A DNA stretch of 64,000 nt from contig AP026538.1 in NCBI GenBank assembly GCA_026075535.2, positions 5,828,001 through 5,892,000 of the forward strand, given 5' to 3'. The position numbers and the translations under genes were made by a program. This stretch comes from Tricholoma matsutake. Its lineage: Eukaryota; Basidiomycota; Agaricomycetes; Agaricales; Tricholomataceae. Position 1 is the first letter of the stretch, and each line of letters begins with the position of its first letter. Below, one piece after another: positions 9,706 through 20,526 of the stretch. The notes under the pieces were generated by a model, which was not told the DNA's origin, ran no database searches, and saw only the letters and a list, made by a program, of their open reading frames with translations.

Positions 9706-10283
9706 CACTATGGGGCCCGAGGGGTAGGAAAACTATCCCACATTTCATACCTTTAGATAGTGTAAAATGATATATTTATGGTATAGTTTTCATGTATTGA
9801 TAAACCCCAAAATGGAATAAGTTTCATCAGGAGTTGGCATGAAAATCTACCACTAAGAGGAGTGAAAAAGAATGCCTTTTCCTACCTGTAAGGGATGAGT
9901 TGATGGGATGAAAACCTCCCACATTTTGTCCCCAGTTCATCCCACACCAAATTCATCCCATGGGATGGTTTTCATCTTTATATGGGCATAAATTAACACC
10001 CCTCTACCTGGGTTGAATTTCATCAACTTTCCAGGGGTTTAAGAGGAATGAAAGAACCTGCCAATAATGTTTTTTCATCCCATTGATAGAATAGTTTCAT
10101 CATGTATCAGAGTAAATTTCAAGCCACTAAGATACAAAATCTACTCAAAAGAAGCGAAAAAATCCCCCAGACCCCTGATGCCTCATTGTTGGCCTGTTGT
10201 CCCATCACGTCCCCATTGTCATCATCCCTGTCCCTGTCCCCCTTGCCATGTTGTCTCCACCTCCTATGCACCAGCTTTACTCC

Positions 10284-11266
10284 CTACGAGCAGTTGCTCA
10301 TAGCAGAGGGGTCTGGTGCCGTGGCCTAGTCATCTTGGTGGTGGTGCTGGGTGCTGGGTTGCACTCGTTGTCACCCTCATCCCCATTGTCAGAGGATGCA
10401 CCCACGATCTACCCCACAAGCAGTTGCTCATGGACATGTGGTGGGTGCTGGTTCGTCATGCCCTGGGGAAGGTGGTGGGGGGTCATCAGCATGAGGCGGC
10501 AGGTAAAAGAGGGGTGGGGTGCATACCTGCCCTATACGTGCCTCCGAGCACCATCCCCTCCCGTTGCCATCTGTTCCCCACTCCACCCCTCTTGTTTCCT
10601 CCTTCATTCATCACCTGGGGCATGGGGTGCCCATTTTTGGGGTGATTCCTTGAGTTTTTTCCCTAAAAAATCAATTAATCTAATGGTTAGTATGATTGAA
10701 TAAGAAAGAAAGAAAAGAAAAAAACTTACATGCCCCAAATGATGATACACATCACATATCGTCGGTTGGGGTCAGGTTGCCTGTTTTCAGCATAGCTGGT
10801 CAAGGTTTTCCCTAGAAAATGAAGTAGAATTGTTTATTAGTACAATTGAATAAGAAGAAAAGAAAAAAAAAAAAACCTTTGGTCGTTGTGGGGCTCATTT
10901 GCAGGTGTCATTGTTGTGCCCCCTTGTTGTCATGTCGTCCCCCCTTGTTGTTCCATCACTGTAGATGCCCACAATCCACCCTATGAGCAGGTGCTCATAG
11001 GCGTGGGGTGGGTGTCATCCCCCTCCATTGTCATGTTGTCCCCCCCGCCCTGCGTCCCATCATTGTCCTGCTGGTGCTGGTGCTGGCAGTGTTGTCCCCT
11101 CCCCGCCGTGTCATTGTAGACAGGCTGCACCTGTGATCCCACCCTATGAGCAGTTGCTCATAGGCATGGGGGCGGGTGCCGTGTTGTCCGCAGCAGCGTG
11201 GTGTGGGGCGTGGATGGCGTTGGCAGTGAGCACCCATGATCCACCCCACGAGCAATCACTCATGGG
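10284..11266. repeat. Five dispersed copies of a 20-22 bp palindrome inside the CACTA-like element
   Basis: Near-palindromes related to CTATGAGCAGTTGCTCATAG occur at 10284-10303, about 10412-10433, 10981-11000, 11144-11163 and about 11245-11266, each followed by a G-rich tract. The arms vary together in places (CTACGAG/CTCATAG, CCCACGAG/CTCATGGG). They could be protein-binding sites or the remnant of a tandem array. Confidence 0.8.
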
Positions 11267-11537
11267 CATGGGGCAGGTGTTTCTCGGATGTTGTTGTTGA
11301 GCCCTGGGAAAGGAGGTGGGGGCATCGTCAGCATGATGTGGCGGGTAAACAAGGGGGTGGTGTACTTACCTGGTGGGTCCCGCTATACGGGCCTCCCGCT
11401 GCTGTCCTGTCTTCCATCACTGTCACCATCATCGTCATTGTCACCCATCTCCACCCCTCCCATTTGTTGTTTGTTGTTCCCGTTGTTCCCATCGTGTGTC
11501 ATAGGCTTCATTTTTTCCCTAAACATAAAGTAATAGT

Positions 11538-11834
11538 TTAGTTAGTAAAATGAACATGAATTATAGAAGAAAAAAACTTACTATGGCTCAAATGATGATT
11601 CACGTTGTTTGGGCCGCATTGTGAGCGAGGTGGCTTGTTTGTGGCCACAGGTGGTGTTGCTGGTGTTGTGTTTGTTGTCGTGGGAGTCAGCGTTGACAGC
11701 ATTGGGGTTGTGGGAAGAGAGAGGAGAGAGGGGGGAGCATCGTCATCATCGATGGTCATGGTCGTGGTGAGGTGAGATGGTGGCATGGTGGTTATGGTTG
11801 ATGTTGATGTGACATGATGTTCAACATTCATCAT
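11538..11834 (-). CDS. Candidate cargo exon in the CACTA-like element (Thr/Pro-rich, unknown)
   Basis: A minus-strand open frame starts MMNVEHHVTSTSTITTMPPS and is rich in Thr, Pro and Asp. At 11581 it meets a GTAAGT donor, with a TTTAG acceptor at 11519 (63 nt). Downstream sequence on the same strand repeats the pattern with a similar intron at about 10664-10727 and a degenerate one near 10810-10875. However, the frame does not stay open after the first predicted splice, so this is a decayed or misread gene. It has no resemblance to a transposase that I recognise. Confidence 0.25.
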   Translation of the reverse strand: MMNVEHHVTSTSTITTMPPSHLTTTMTIDDDDAPPSLLSLPTTPMLSTLTPTTTNTTPATPPVATNKPPRSQCGPNNVNHHLSHSKFFSSIIHVHFTN

Positions 11835-12439
11835 GTGATGTGTTGAGGGTGGGCTGCAAATGACTTGTCAGTAAAACAATTACAACACAAATGAAAAATC
11901 CCCTTTTTTGGGATGAAAAAAATTCTCTTAACACTTGTAATCCTGAAGTGTGAAAAGTATCCTCTCATTCTGACTGAAAACAATAACAATAATACCTGAG
12001 GAAGGAACAGTCAATTCAATATTTAATGAAAGAAATTTCCCTACTAAAATCATCTCATAATAGTATGAAATTTGTATTTTATTTCAGGCTGAAAACACAC
12101 CCTGTTATTCACACCTTTGTGGCAGGAAACACTATCCCATAAATTGTTGAAAAGTTTGATGAAAATTCACACATTAAGATGGTTGCAAATCCATACCCTC
12201 ATCTTGGATTAAAATTATCCCCTGTATTTCATCCCCTTGTAAAATGAAAATTCATCCCATTAGGTTAAGAATATTTTGTAATGTAACACATATGAACTCC
12301 ATCCCTTGGATGGTCAAAATATTTGGGATGAAAATTCATCCCAAATTCATCCACCCTGAATTCAGCCATTTATGTTAGGAAATTCACATTTCCAAATTTA
12401 AATGGCTGAAAATCATATTGTGTTAGGTCCACAGTGTGA

Positions 12440-12909
12440 CCTTCCCGGCATTCTTAATACAACTTAAGAAGTTCTTGCTGAGGTCCTGGGAAGATGAACT
12501 GGTACAAGACCAAATCACCATGCAGGGCTCGACAAACTTCCTCACCTGGGTTAACACCATCCGGAATGCAAATGATGAACTCCGTGCGGTGGGTTCAGCA
12601 TATCACATTGACAACAACAACTTCCGCCGCCACCTCATTCCTTGCCTCTCTGATGGGCTCAAATGCCTGTATAAAGTGAACAATGGTACAGCCCTGGGCG
12701 CAACCCAAGGAACCTTAGATGCTATCACCAACCTTGAGGATTGGTTGGAGCAAATCCACTTGCTCGAGCAAGATCTCCAAGCGACCTGTGGAGCAGCTTG
12801 GGTTGCAAAAGCAACCAAAGCAGGCAACACACCTAACCCTGTTCCCAATGCTACGCCCATCACCACCCCTATCCCTACATCTTCAATGCACCCTCCACCA
12901 TCCCACTGA
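12440..12909 (+). pseudogene. Element C: 3' part of gag
   Basis: Resumes gag after the insertion: FPAFLIQLKKFLLRSWEDEL, QGSTNFLTWVNTIRNANDEL, then a Pro/Thr-rich tail. About 12925-13000 encodes a zinc-knuckle relic (CFKCQIFYGGH) cut by a TGA before the last ligand. The pattern fits the capsid C-terminal region of fungal Ty3/Gypsy gag. Confidence 0.8.
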
Positions 12910-12964
12910 GTCCACTCACTGAGGACAAGAAGAATTTACTTAGGCTCCATCTCGGCTGTTTCAA

Positions 12965-14866
12965 GTGTCAGATTTTTTATGGAGGCCATTTAGGTTGAAA
13001 CTACAACAACCCTGCCCAACCCCCAATGACTGCAGACGAGTCATGGTGGCACACATGGCCAAAGCAAAAGCTGCCTATGAAAAGAAGGACAACACCACCA
13101 CCATTGCCACAATTTTTGCAGGAGGTGCAACATTCAATGATAGCAAGAGTGATGATGAGGTGGATGAGTGGATTGATGCAAACGAGGCCAAAGAGTATGT
13201 GACCTCACCTTTTGATCTCCCTGCACACCTACTCTGGACATGCTGTCTTGACACTCCCACTACGTGTGCACCTACTTCTGTCAATGTGCTTATTGATCAT
13301 GGTTCATCCCCAGTATTGATTTCTAGTGACCTAGCAGAAGCTTTATGCCTAACACCTCATCCATTATTCAAATCTCTGTCTGTCTCTGGCATGTTCATGA
13401 AGAAAAGAAAGTCTCCCGAAGCTTTAGAATTGACTCATTACTGTAAATTATCAATCCAATCACCAGACGCCTTGTGGCATTCCTGTACAATCAACACAAT
13501 TATATGCCCCGAACTTCACATGGACTTCATATTGGGACTAGACTTCCTTGCTAAGAATAAGATAGTGGTCGACGTGGACCTGCAAACAGCAATAGCAAAA
13601 GAAACAGGGTACGACCTACTCAACCTGCCACACCCTGAAACCAAAAAGAAATGTGTGGTAAAATCACCTGCTGAAAGACACAAAATTGAGGCACGTCAGA
13701 TCAAAGATGGGCAGCAACAGACAAAAAAACTCAGAACCCTTGTCCATATGGAATTAATGGCACTCTTCGAGGAAAACAAAGAATGGTTCAACCTAGATGC
13801 CTTCACAACCAGTCCGCCTAAGTTGATAGCTGTGATCAAGGTCCATATCAAGCAACTCGCTGGACTGGCCACCTTGCAGAAACTGGACCTAAAAATGAAA
13901 GCATGGTTCCCAGACTGTTTTCCAGCTGACATTCCACACGTAACCAAATTACCGACTGACATATATCACCACATTGAGCTCTGGCCAGGCGCACCAATCT
14001 CTGTGGCTCGTGTGTACGGTTGCCCATGCAAATACTGGGCTGGGTGGAAAACTCTTATAGACCAACATGCCACTGCAGGACACATCAGACCATCCTCCTC
14101 TCCATATGCATCCCAGTCCTTCATCATTCCTAAAGCAGACCCAACTGTCCTACCTCACTGGGTAAATGACTACCGCCACTTGAACCATCTCACAATCCCA
14201 GACAATTATCCACTCCCATGAATTGATGGCATCTTGGCAGACTGCATGAAGGGAAAGATTTGGGGAAAAATAGACATGACAAACTCGTTCTTTCAAATGC
14301 TTGTTCACCCAGATCACATCAAATACATGGCCATGCTGACACCATTTGGCCTCTGGGAGTGGGTCATCATGCCAATGGGCATGCGAAACTCCCTGGCAAC
14401 ACACCAGCGATGCATAACACTGGCACTTAAGGACTACATCGGCAAAATTTGCCACATTTACTTAGATGACATCATTATCTGGTCAAACTCCCTAGCCAAA
14501 CATCAAACAAATGTGGCACTCATCCTGGAAGCATTACAAAAATCAGAATTGTACTGCTCAATGAAGAAGTCAATGCTATTCACAACCAAAATCGATTTCC
14601 TTGGCCATCACATCTCTGCACAAGGCATAGAGGTGGACACCTCAAAGGTCGCTCGCATCCTTGGATGGCCAAAACCTCAATCTGCAAAATATGTCCAGCA
14701 ATTCCTGGGGCTGGTAAGATATATCGCGGCCTTCCTGCCAACGCTAGCAGAGCACACTGCAATCCTGACTCCTCTCACATTCAAAGAATTCAATGCGGGA
14801 CTCCCTCCACGGACCACCGAACATCAACTAGCCTTTGATGCCATCAAGCAACTGGTGGTCAGCTGA
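12965..14866 (+). pseudogene. Element C: protease and reverse transcriptase
   Basis: The protease has the variant active site LIDHGSSPVLISSDL (DHG where DSG or DTG is usual) and the flap-side block MDFILGLDFLAKN. RT runs through HVTKLPTDIYHHIELWPGAP, then after a TGA at 14219-14221 (LP stop IDG, Arg expected) through KIWGKIDMTNSFFQMLVHPD to the intact catalytic loop CHIYLDDIIIWS. It closes with IDFLGHHISAQGIEVDTSKV. A second TGA at 14864-14866 ends the open frame. The catalytic Asp pair is present, but the stops rule out an intact protein. Confidence 0.88.
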
Positions 14867-15426
14867 GATTGCCTGACCACTATTGACCATGAAACACCAG
14901 GTGAAAACAAGATTTTCATAACATGTGATGCCAGCAAATGTCATACTGGAGCAGTCTTGTCCTTTGGCCCATCATGGGAAACCGCATGGCCTGTTGCCTT
15001 TGAAAGCAGGCACATGAACAGCGCAGAACATAATTACCCAGTACATGAACAGGAAATGCTCGTGATCATGTGAGCATTGAAGAAATGGAGAGTCAACCTA
15101 CTAGAGACGCACATCCACATTTGAACTGACCACAAGATGCTACAAAATTTCAATTTCCAGAGGGACCTCTCACAACAACAAGCACGATGGATGGAGTATC
15201 TCTCCCAGTACAAATACACTATTACTTACATCAACGGGGAGAAAAACACAGTCACTGATGCTCTGTCCTGACTCCCAGACTCGGTTGATGAGAAAAAAAC
15301 CCACCAATGACCACCACCGCTATCTTCGAGGTATGAAGTGACCCCAAACTGATTCAACAAATCACAAAGGGCTACCGAATTGACCCATGGTGTAGCAGTA
15401 TCCTCGATGATCTCAACCACAGCGTT
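14867..15426 (+). pseudogene. Element C: RNase H region with multiple TGA stops
   Basis: Reading through stops gives FITCDASKCHTGAVLSFGPS, HMNSAEHNYPVHEQEMLVIM and ADALS-like VTDALS, the order of a Ty3/Gypsy RNase H domain. TGA codons at 15071-15073, 15122-15124 and 15269-15271 fall where Arg or a similar CpG codon is expected. The frame shifts between about 15290 and 15340 before integrase. Confidence 0.75.
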
Positions 15427-16587
15427 TTGGACAACAAACTCAGCATCACACTGAAGCATGGGCTTCTCTTCATAGGATCATGGCTGATCATTCCCAAGTA
15501 CAAGCATTTGCGAGAACACCTTTTCCAGTTGGCACACAACAACATCGGTCACTTTGGAACAGAGAAGTCATGCGCAAACTTATGGAATGACTACTACTGG
15601 CCTAAGATGCAGCGCAATCTTGCAAAGGGATATGTACCCGGATGCATTGACTGCCAGAGAAACAAAGGGACTACTTCAAAACCCCCAGGCCCACTTCACC
15701 CCTTACCAACACCGGACACACATTTTGACTCGGTGGCCATTGACTTCATCGGGCCCCTCCCAAAAGATGACAGGTTCGACACAGTGGTAACAATGATGGA
15801 CCGGCTAGGCGCCGACATCCAAATTATTCCATGCAACACAACCACCACAGTGGAAGAATTTGTGTTTCTGTTCTTTGACAGGTGGTACTGTGAAAATGGG
15901 TGCCCATTGGAGATTATCTCGGATCAAGACAAGGTCCTCATGTCAAAATTCTGGAAAGCATTGATGAAGCTCACAGGTATCTGTCACAAGATGTCGACAT
16001 CTTACCACCCTCAAACTGATGGTGCCTCTGAATGTTCCAACAAAATGATAATACAATGCCTGAGGTTCCACATCAAATGGAATCAGAAAGGATGGGCTAA
16101 ATCATTACCAAAAGTAGGTTTCGACATCATGAACACAATCAATGCGTCCACTGGAGTCTCGCCATTTGTATTGAAAACAGGGCGATCACCTTGGGTCATA
16201 CCTCCACTCAACATCACCAATCCACCCACCCCTCCTGCCAACACATCACCAGATGAGCACAAAGCACAAAAATTTGTCGAAGACATGGAAGAAGAGACCA
16301 ACCCAGTGAAAGACAGTCTATTAGTAACAAAGATTCACCAAGCACATGAAGCGAATAAGGACCATGCAGTGGACCCCGCATACCAAGTAGGTGACAAGGT
16401 TCTCTTGGCAATGGCCCATCAGTGGAGGGATTATATGCAAGCTAAAGATGGACGTGTTGCAAAATTTATGCCACGTTACAATGGACCATATGATGTGGTA
16501 CAAGCATATCCAGAGAGCTCAACCTACAAACTGATTCTACCTCCAACATCGAAAGCACACCCCACATTCCACGTCGCAAATCTGTGA
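15427..16587 (+). pseudogene. Element C: integrase
   Basis: Zinc-binding part HNNIGHFGTEKS ... GCIDCQRNKG, then the catalytic core with AIDFIGPLP, EIISDQDKV and TDGASECSNK supplying the D-D-E residues. A GPY module (RYNGPYDVVQAYPESSTYKL) leads to HPTFHVANL and a TGA at 16585-16587 where CGA is expected (NLRPY). This 386-codon frame is the longest intact piece of the element. Confidence 0.88.
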
Positions 16588-16833
16588 CCATACATCCCCA
16601 ACAATGATGCCCTATTTCCACAATGCACATCACAAGCCCCGAAACCTCTCATCACAGCAGATGGTAGCACAGAATACTTCATCAAGCAAATACTCGAACA
16701 GTGCGCAAGAGGATGAGGCCATCAATTTTTAGTGGGTTGGAGAGGGTACGGAGCTGAGCATGACATGTGGCTACCATGCTCTGAACTGCTGGAAACAGAG
16801 GCACTCACAAAATGGGAGAACGAGCGTAAATAG
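16588..16833 (+). pseudogene. Element C: chromodomain-like C-terminus
   Basis: Beyond the integrase stop the same frame reads EYFIKQILEQCARG, a TGA (16714-16716, Arg expected), then GHQFLVGWRGYGAEHDMWLP and a final TAG at 16831-16833. The spacing of the aromatic residues fits a chromodomain (EYxVExIL...FLVKWxGY...TWEP). Confidence 0.7.
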
Positions 16834-16867
16834 AGTTCACAATCCTTTTCAAGAGGGTATATGCAAG

Positions 16868-17071
16868 TGTAAGACTATAGTATCTCTATTCTCTTACCAG
16901 GACTCCTTACCATGGACAGATGATTAGTAACACACACAGTCATGTGCCTTATGTTGAATATGTGCTTGGATGTCTTAGATAGATTCATTCCTCCTTGAAT
17001 AGATACCAACTTCCTGTTTACATCGTTCCTCTGTAACTGAGTGACAGAAGTACAAGAGTACTTCTGTTCCA
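16868..17071 (+). repeat. 3' LTR of element C (204 bp)
   Basis: Same length and ends as 8704-8907, with scattered transitions (for example CACTCGGATG versus GCTTGGATG). Target duplication GCTGT follows at 17072-17076. The short purine run AAGAGGG at 16851-16857 is a weak polypurine-tract candidate. Confidence 0.92.
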
Positions 17072-17457
17072 GCTGTCTGTTATTGGTTTAAACCATGGAC
17101 AACACTTCAATCCCTGCAGGTCTCATGACTGTTGCTGATGATGATGAAGCAGCTGATGAAGCAGATCTTTGTATTATAACCACAGTGCTAGCCACACTGA
17201 TAGATGATAATTGTAACTGCGACAGAGGCTTTTTTGAAATGAACAACTATTAGGCCAACCTGGAACTAAACAGGGATGGAGCGGATAGTGCAATGGCAGT
17301 GTTTGATGCTCAGAGTAGTGTTGTGATGGCTTGGCTCAGCCTGAAAGCTGCGGCTTTGGCTCGGCTAGGCTCAGCTCAGGCCCAAGCCATGGCTTTCCTG
17401 CTTGTAAAAGTGTAGAAATTGAAGAATTTAACTGACTGTTCACTACCTATCAGTGTA
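17072..17457. other. Flank between element C and the hAT fragment
   Basis: A short plus-strand open frame starting at 17095 (MDNTSIPAGLMTVADDDEAA) ends at a TAG near 17251. The GGCTTGGCTCAGC / GGCTCGGCTAGGCTCAGC rich stretch at 17331-17395 resembles subterminal repeats of hAT elements; a possible hAT end is CAGAGTAGTG at 17310. Both points are weak. Confidence 0.3.
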
Positions 17458-17968
17458 TTACATATCCTCGTCATTGGCAAGCAACTGATCCCATGTAAAC
17501 CCTTCTTCAACCACACTAGCATCCCATGCCAATTGTAGATCCATTCCTTTGAGGTCTACCTCCTCCTCTGTAGCTACAACAACTTCCTGAAAGATTAGGT
17601 CATTGTGATACATACACTTCAAACACTGTAAAGCTTCAATAATGTCTCCTTGCAATCGATTGCAATGCTTGCTGAGGGTAAGGCCAGCCAAAGAAAATGC
17701 ATGCTCACTTGATGCTGATGATGCCATGACTGCAAGGTAGTCCTGGGCAAACGAAGCAGTGATAGGATAATGAGGCACATTTAACTAAGAAACAAGTCAT
17801 TGTCATGGAACAAATCTCGAGAAAGTTGACACACCCCCCACCTCACCACAATAGTCATCCCAGGAGGGATGATATCATTTGTATTCATATACCGCTCATA
17901 TTCGACTAGCCATGGTGTACTTGATGTTTCATTGTCACTGGCATCATCAGAATCAGAGTCATCAGAAT
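17458..17968 (-). pseudogene. hAT transposase C-terminal (dimerisation) fragment
   Basis: Minus-strand frames 18020-17781 and 17778-17458 together resemble the C-terminus of a hAT transposase: LVEYERYMNTNDIIPPG, a Trp-Gly turn, then FAQDYLAVMASSASSEHAFS, LAGLTLSKHCNRL and EALQCLKCMYHNDL. These match the hAT dimerisation pattern (DYLAIPASSxxSERAFSxxG). A frameshift lies near 17780. No N-terminal or catalytic part is present; at about 17968 the sequence passes directly into RT of element D. Confidence 0.8.
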
Positions 17969-19680
17969 CAAGACTGCACCTCTTTCTTGTTTGTGGGTGT
18001 CGGCCAAGCCATGACCCCATTCACCTTGATAGGTTCCATCTCCACCTGACCCTCTGAGACCATCAGGCCGAGGTACTTGACCTTGGTCTTCTCAAACTTG
18101 CACTTGTCATGATGAAGGTAGAGTTTGTACCATCAAAGTTGTTCCAGGATGAGGTGTGTGATGTGACAATGCTCTTCAACCATGTGAGTGAAGATGAGGA
18201 TGTCATCGAGATAGATACAAACAATGCCTTTGAGGATGAGGTTGTGAAAGATGTCATTTATCATGGTCTGAAAGGTGGCAGGACTATTAGTAAGGCCAAA
18301 GAACATGACAAGTGGTTCAAAAAGACCATGGTTGGTATGAAAGGCTGCCTTCCCCTCATCTCCCTCCTTTATCCTCACCTTATTGTAACCCCAATGGATG
18401 TCGAGCTTGGTGAAGTATCGGGCTCCATGGAGCTGGTTCACAAGTTTGGAGATGAGAGGTAATGGGTAGCAATTTTTGACCGTGATGTCTGTAGTCTTGA
18501 ACTGGTCAAAGTGAGCCATCCTTCTTCTTGACAAAGAAAAAGGGAGAGGCCATGGGTGACTTCGATGGTCAAATATGTCCAGAGGCCAGGTGCTCATTGA
18601 TGAACTGGTCAAGCTGTCGTGTTCTTCAGGAGAGAGTGGATAGACCTTGCAGGATGAAGGTTGCACTGGGGGTGAGTTTGATCACATGATCCCACAGCTT
18701 GCACACAGAGAGAGAGTCAAACAATTCCTTGGAGAACATGTCCCCAAACTCATGGAGATGAGGAAGCAAGGAATCAGTAGAGGATTTAGCAGCATTGTTT
18801 TTGTGGAAGGCCTTGGTGAGGCATTGGAATATGTTCAATGTAGCACACACCTCATGCAATGGAGGAATTGCAGTGTAGAAAATCCAATCACCTTCCTCCA
18901 CTTCCTCTGGCTCCTCATCATCATCATCTGAGTCTGGCATCAGATCAGGAACCCCTCTAACTCCACATCAGGCACAGGCAGGGGTCCAGCACGACACTTC
19001 TGAGTGCATTGTACTGAGGCCCTTTGTCCATGGTGTTCTTGTCTGGCTTCCATGAAACAAGTGCGACAGCGGGATGGACACTGGCTCATTGTAACCTCCC
19101 TGGTACACCAGTTGACCTCTGGGCTATGGTCTCAAAGCCATGGATAGCCCAAGATCACCTTCTGCTTTCCTAACTGAGTGACAGCAAAAAGGGCACACTC
19201 ATTATGATCTCTGTAATGGAGGACCAGGTCTACAACCTCTTGGATGGCACCAGCTTCATTTGGGGACCCATCCACATTATATACAGGTTTCAGACACAAG
19301 AGTGAGCAAGTATTCAGGTGATGTTGTGCAAGATGGGCATTGATGAAGAGAGCAGTTGCACCAGAGTCCAGGAGTGCAGAGACACCAAGTATCTGTCCAG
19401 TGTTAGTCTGCAGTTCAATTGCTAGGTTCAAGGAATGTGTAGAGGGAGTGGATGCAACAATATATTTGTGTGGTAGTTTGCACTCCTATGATTTAATTTT
19501 GGGGTGTGGGGCAGAGGGAGAGAAAGGAAAAGCAGGTACATCTTCAGCCAACTTCAAAGGGTCAGAGAGGGGAACAGTCATGGAATTAGATTCATCCTCC
19601 AGGGATTCAACTGACAAAACTTCAAAGTGGTTATGGACAGGCAGCGAGGGCATACAATTCACTTGCTGCAAATAGAAAAA
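17968..19680 (-). pseudogene. Element D: protease and RT of a third Ty3/Gypsy copy
   Basis: Minus-strand pieces: protease LLDSGATALFINAHLAQHHL (19431-19132); the pre-RT block FDSLSVCKLWDHVIKLTP and CKVYPLSPEEHDSL (18940-18626); RT with KNCYPLPLISKLVNQLHGAR and an intact catalytic loop CIYLDDILIF (18666-18133); then KVKYLGLMVSEGQVEME up to KKEVQS at about 17968, where homology stops. Frameshifts separate the pieces. The end of RT, RNase H and integrase are missing. Confidence 0.85.
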
Positions 19681-19699
19681 TCCTGCTCCTCTACAACTT

Positions 19700-20526
19700 C
19701 TGACTTGATCTCCTCTGCAACCTGATCCTTTGCTTCCTCAACATCTACAAGCACCAACAGGTCCTAGAGGAGTTCATCTCGCCCCTCAGGGGTGAGCATA
19801 CAGATATCCTGATGGGGGACACACTCTGGCCATCTGCCCAGTTTCCCCACAGCGGTAGCAGAGATCCAACCTATGTGCATGACTATGGGCTGCATCAACA
19901 ACTATTTGTAAGGGGACTAGGGGGAACTCGGCGGGGTGCCCTGTGTGTTTCTCCTATTTTTTATGTTTGTCCTATATTTTTCCTCACTTCATTTCCTTCT
20001 ATTCTTTATTTTCTATGATTTTTCCTTATTTTATTACTAATTTCCCTTTCTATCACATTTGTGCACATTGACAGTTTTATATTTAGAGGTGGAGTACCCC
20101 TTCTGACATCTACCCCTTGGTATGATGTCATTCAGCAGCCTTGATCTGCCTATTCTATTTTTAGACTATTATTTGATTTTTGCAATCTTCACATATACTG
20201 GGCATTGGCAAAGGGGTCCTTAGAGTTTTCTCTTCAAATTTCCATTTGCTAGGTGTGCCTCCACTCCCTGTAATATTTTTAACTTTGGATTTCCTTTGCT
20301 AGTCCATTAATTAAGTGGCTTCTAAGGTTGCCCTTATACCATTGGCACAGGGGCACTGATGGCTGGTGCAGGAGTCTGATGGACAGGAATGGGGTTAGGG
20401 CAGGGCAGGGTTTGATTGAAGGTGTAGGGTGCATGAGTGGTAGTTGGAGCATGGAATGCAGCGTTAAATGCCGCATTTGTGAGTTGGTTCTCATCACAGA
20501 GTGAAGCAGCCTCATACCAAGCATAG
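19700..20526 (-). pseudogene. Element D: nucleocapsid/gag 3' part
   Basis: The minus strand near 19860-19800 encodes a knuckle relic LCYRCGETGQMARVCP, with Gln where His is expected. A frame at 20524-20279 reads ENQLTNAAFNAAF in one phase and continues, across element B, the gag frame at 26742-27141. Between about 19900 and 20270 lies AT-rich sequence with no coding signal. The end at 20522-20526 (CATAG) is one copy of element B's target duplication. Confidence 0.6.

Larger units (their letters stand above)
9706..12436. mobile_element. Non-autonomous CACTA-like DNA transposon (2731 bp) in gag of element C
   Basis: Ends CACTATGGGG (left) and CCACAGTG (right; reverse complement CACTGTGG), with a 3-bp target duplication TGA (9703-9705, 12437-12439). 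Removing the insert and one TGA restores the gag frame as ALTFPAF across the site. CACTA/En-Spm elements are known for CACTA ends, 3-bp duplications and clustered subterminal repeats. Here the motif TTCATCCC or its complement recurs near both ends (about 9895-10085 and 11905-12350). No transposase frame is seen, so it would depend on an enzyme from elsewhere. The middle is GC-rich and repetitive. Confidence 0.85.
8704..17071 (+). mobile_element. Element C: second chromovirus family, decayed and carrying a nested insertion
   Basis: An 8368-bp plus-strand element with 204-bp LTRs (8704-8907, 16868-17071) and the 5-bp target duplication GCTGT (8699-8703 and 17072-17076). It carries gag (split at 9705/12440 by a CACTA-like element), protease, RT, RNase H, integrase with HHCC and DDE core, and a chromodomain-like end. 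Without the insertion it would be about 5.6 kb. At least eight in-frame TGA stops fall where CGA (Arg) is expected, and at least one frameshift lies between RNase H and integrase. It differs from A/B in LTR length, sequence and strand. Confidence 0.92.

Noticed and set aside
10197..10703. Long plus-strand open frames in the GC-rich centre of the CACTA-like element
   Set aside because: Low-complexity Pro/Ser/Cys composition, overlapping frames and repeat structure point to composition-driven ORFs.
11393..11834. Complete two-exon gene on the minus strand of the CACTA-like element
   Set aside because: A canonical intron is present at 11519-11581, but the frame after splicing meets a stop at once; only the first exon is kept, at low confidence.
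14219..15310. Reassignment of UGA to Arg as an explanation for the many in-frame TGA codons
   Set aside because: Intact host genes in the window use TGA as their normal stop (uS11 at 45738-45740, RING 3 at 57173-57175), and the codons sit only in decayed repeats at CpG sites.
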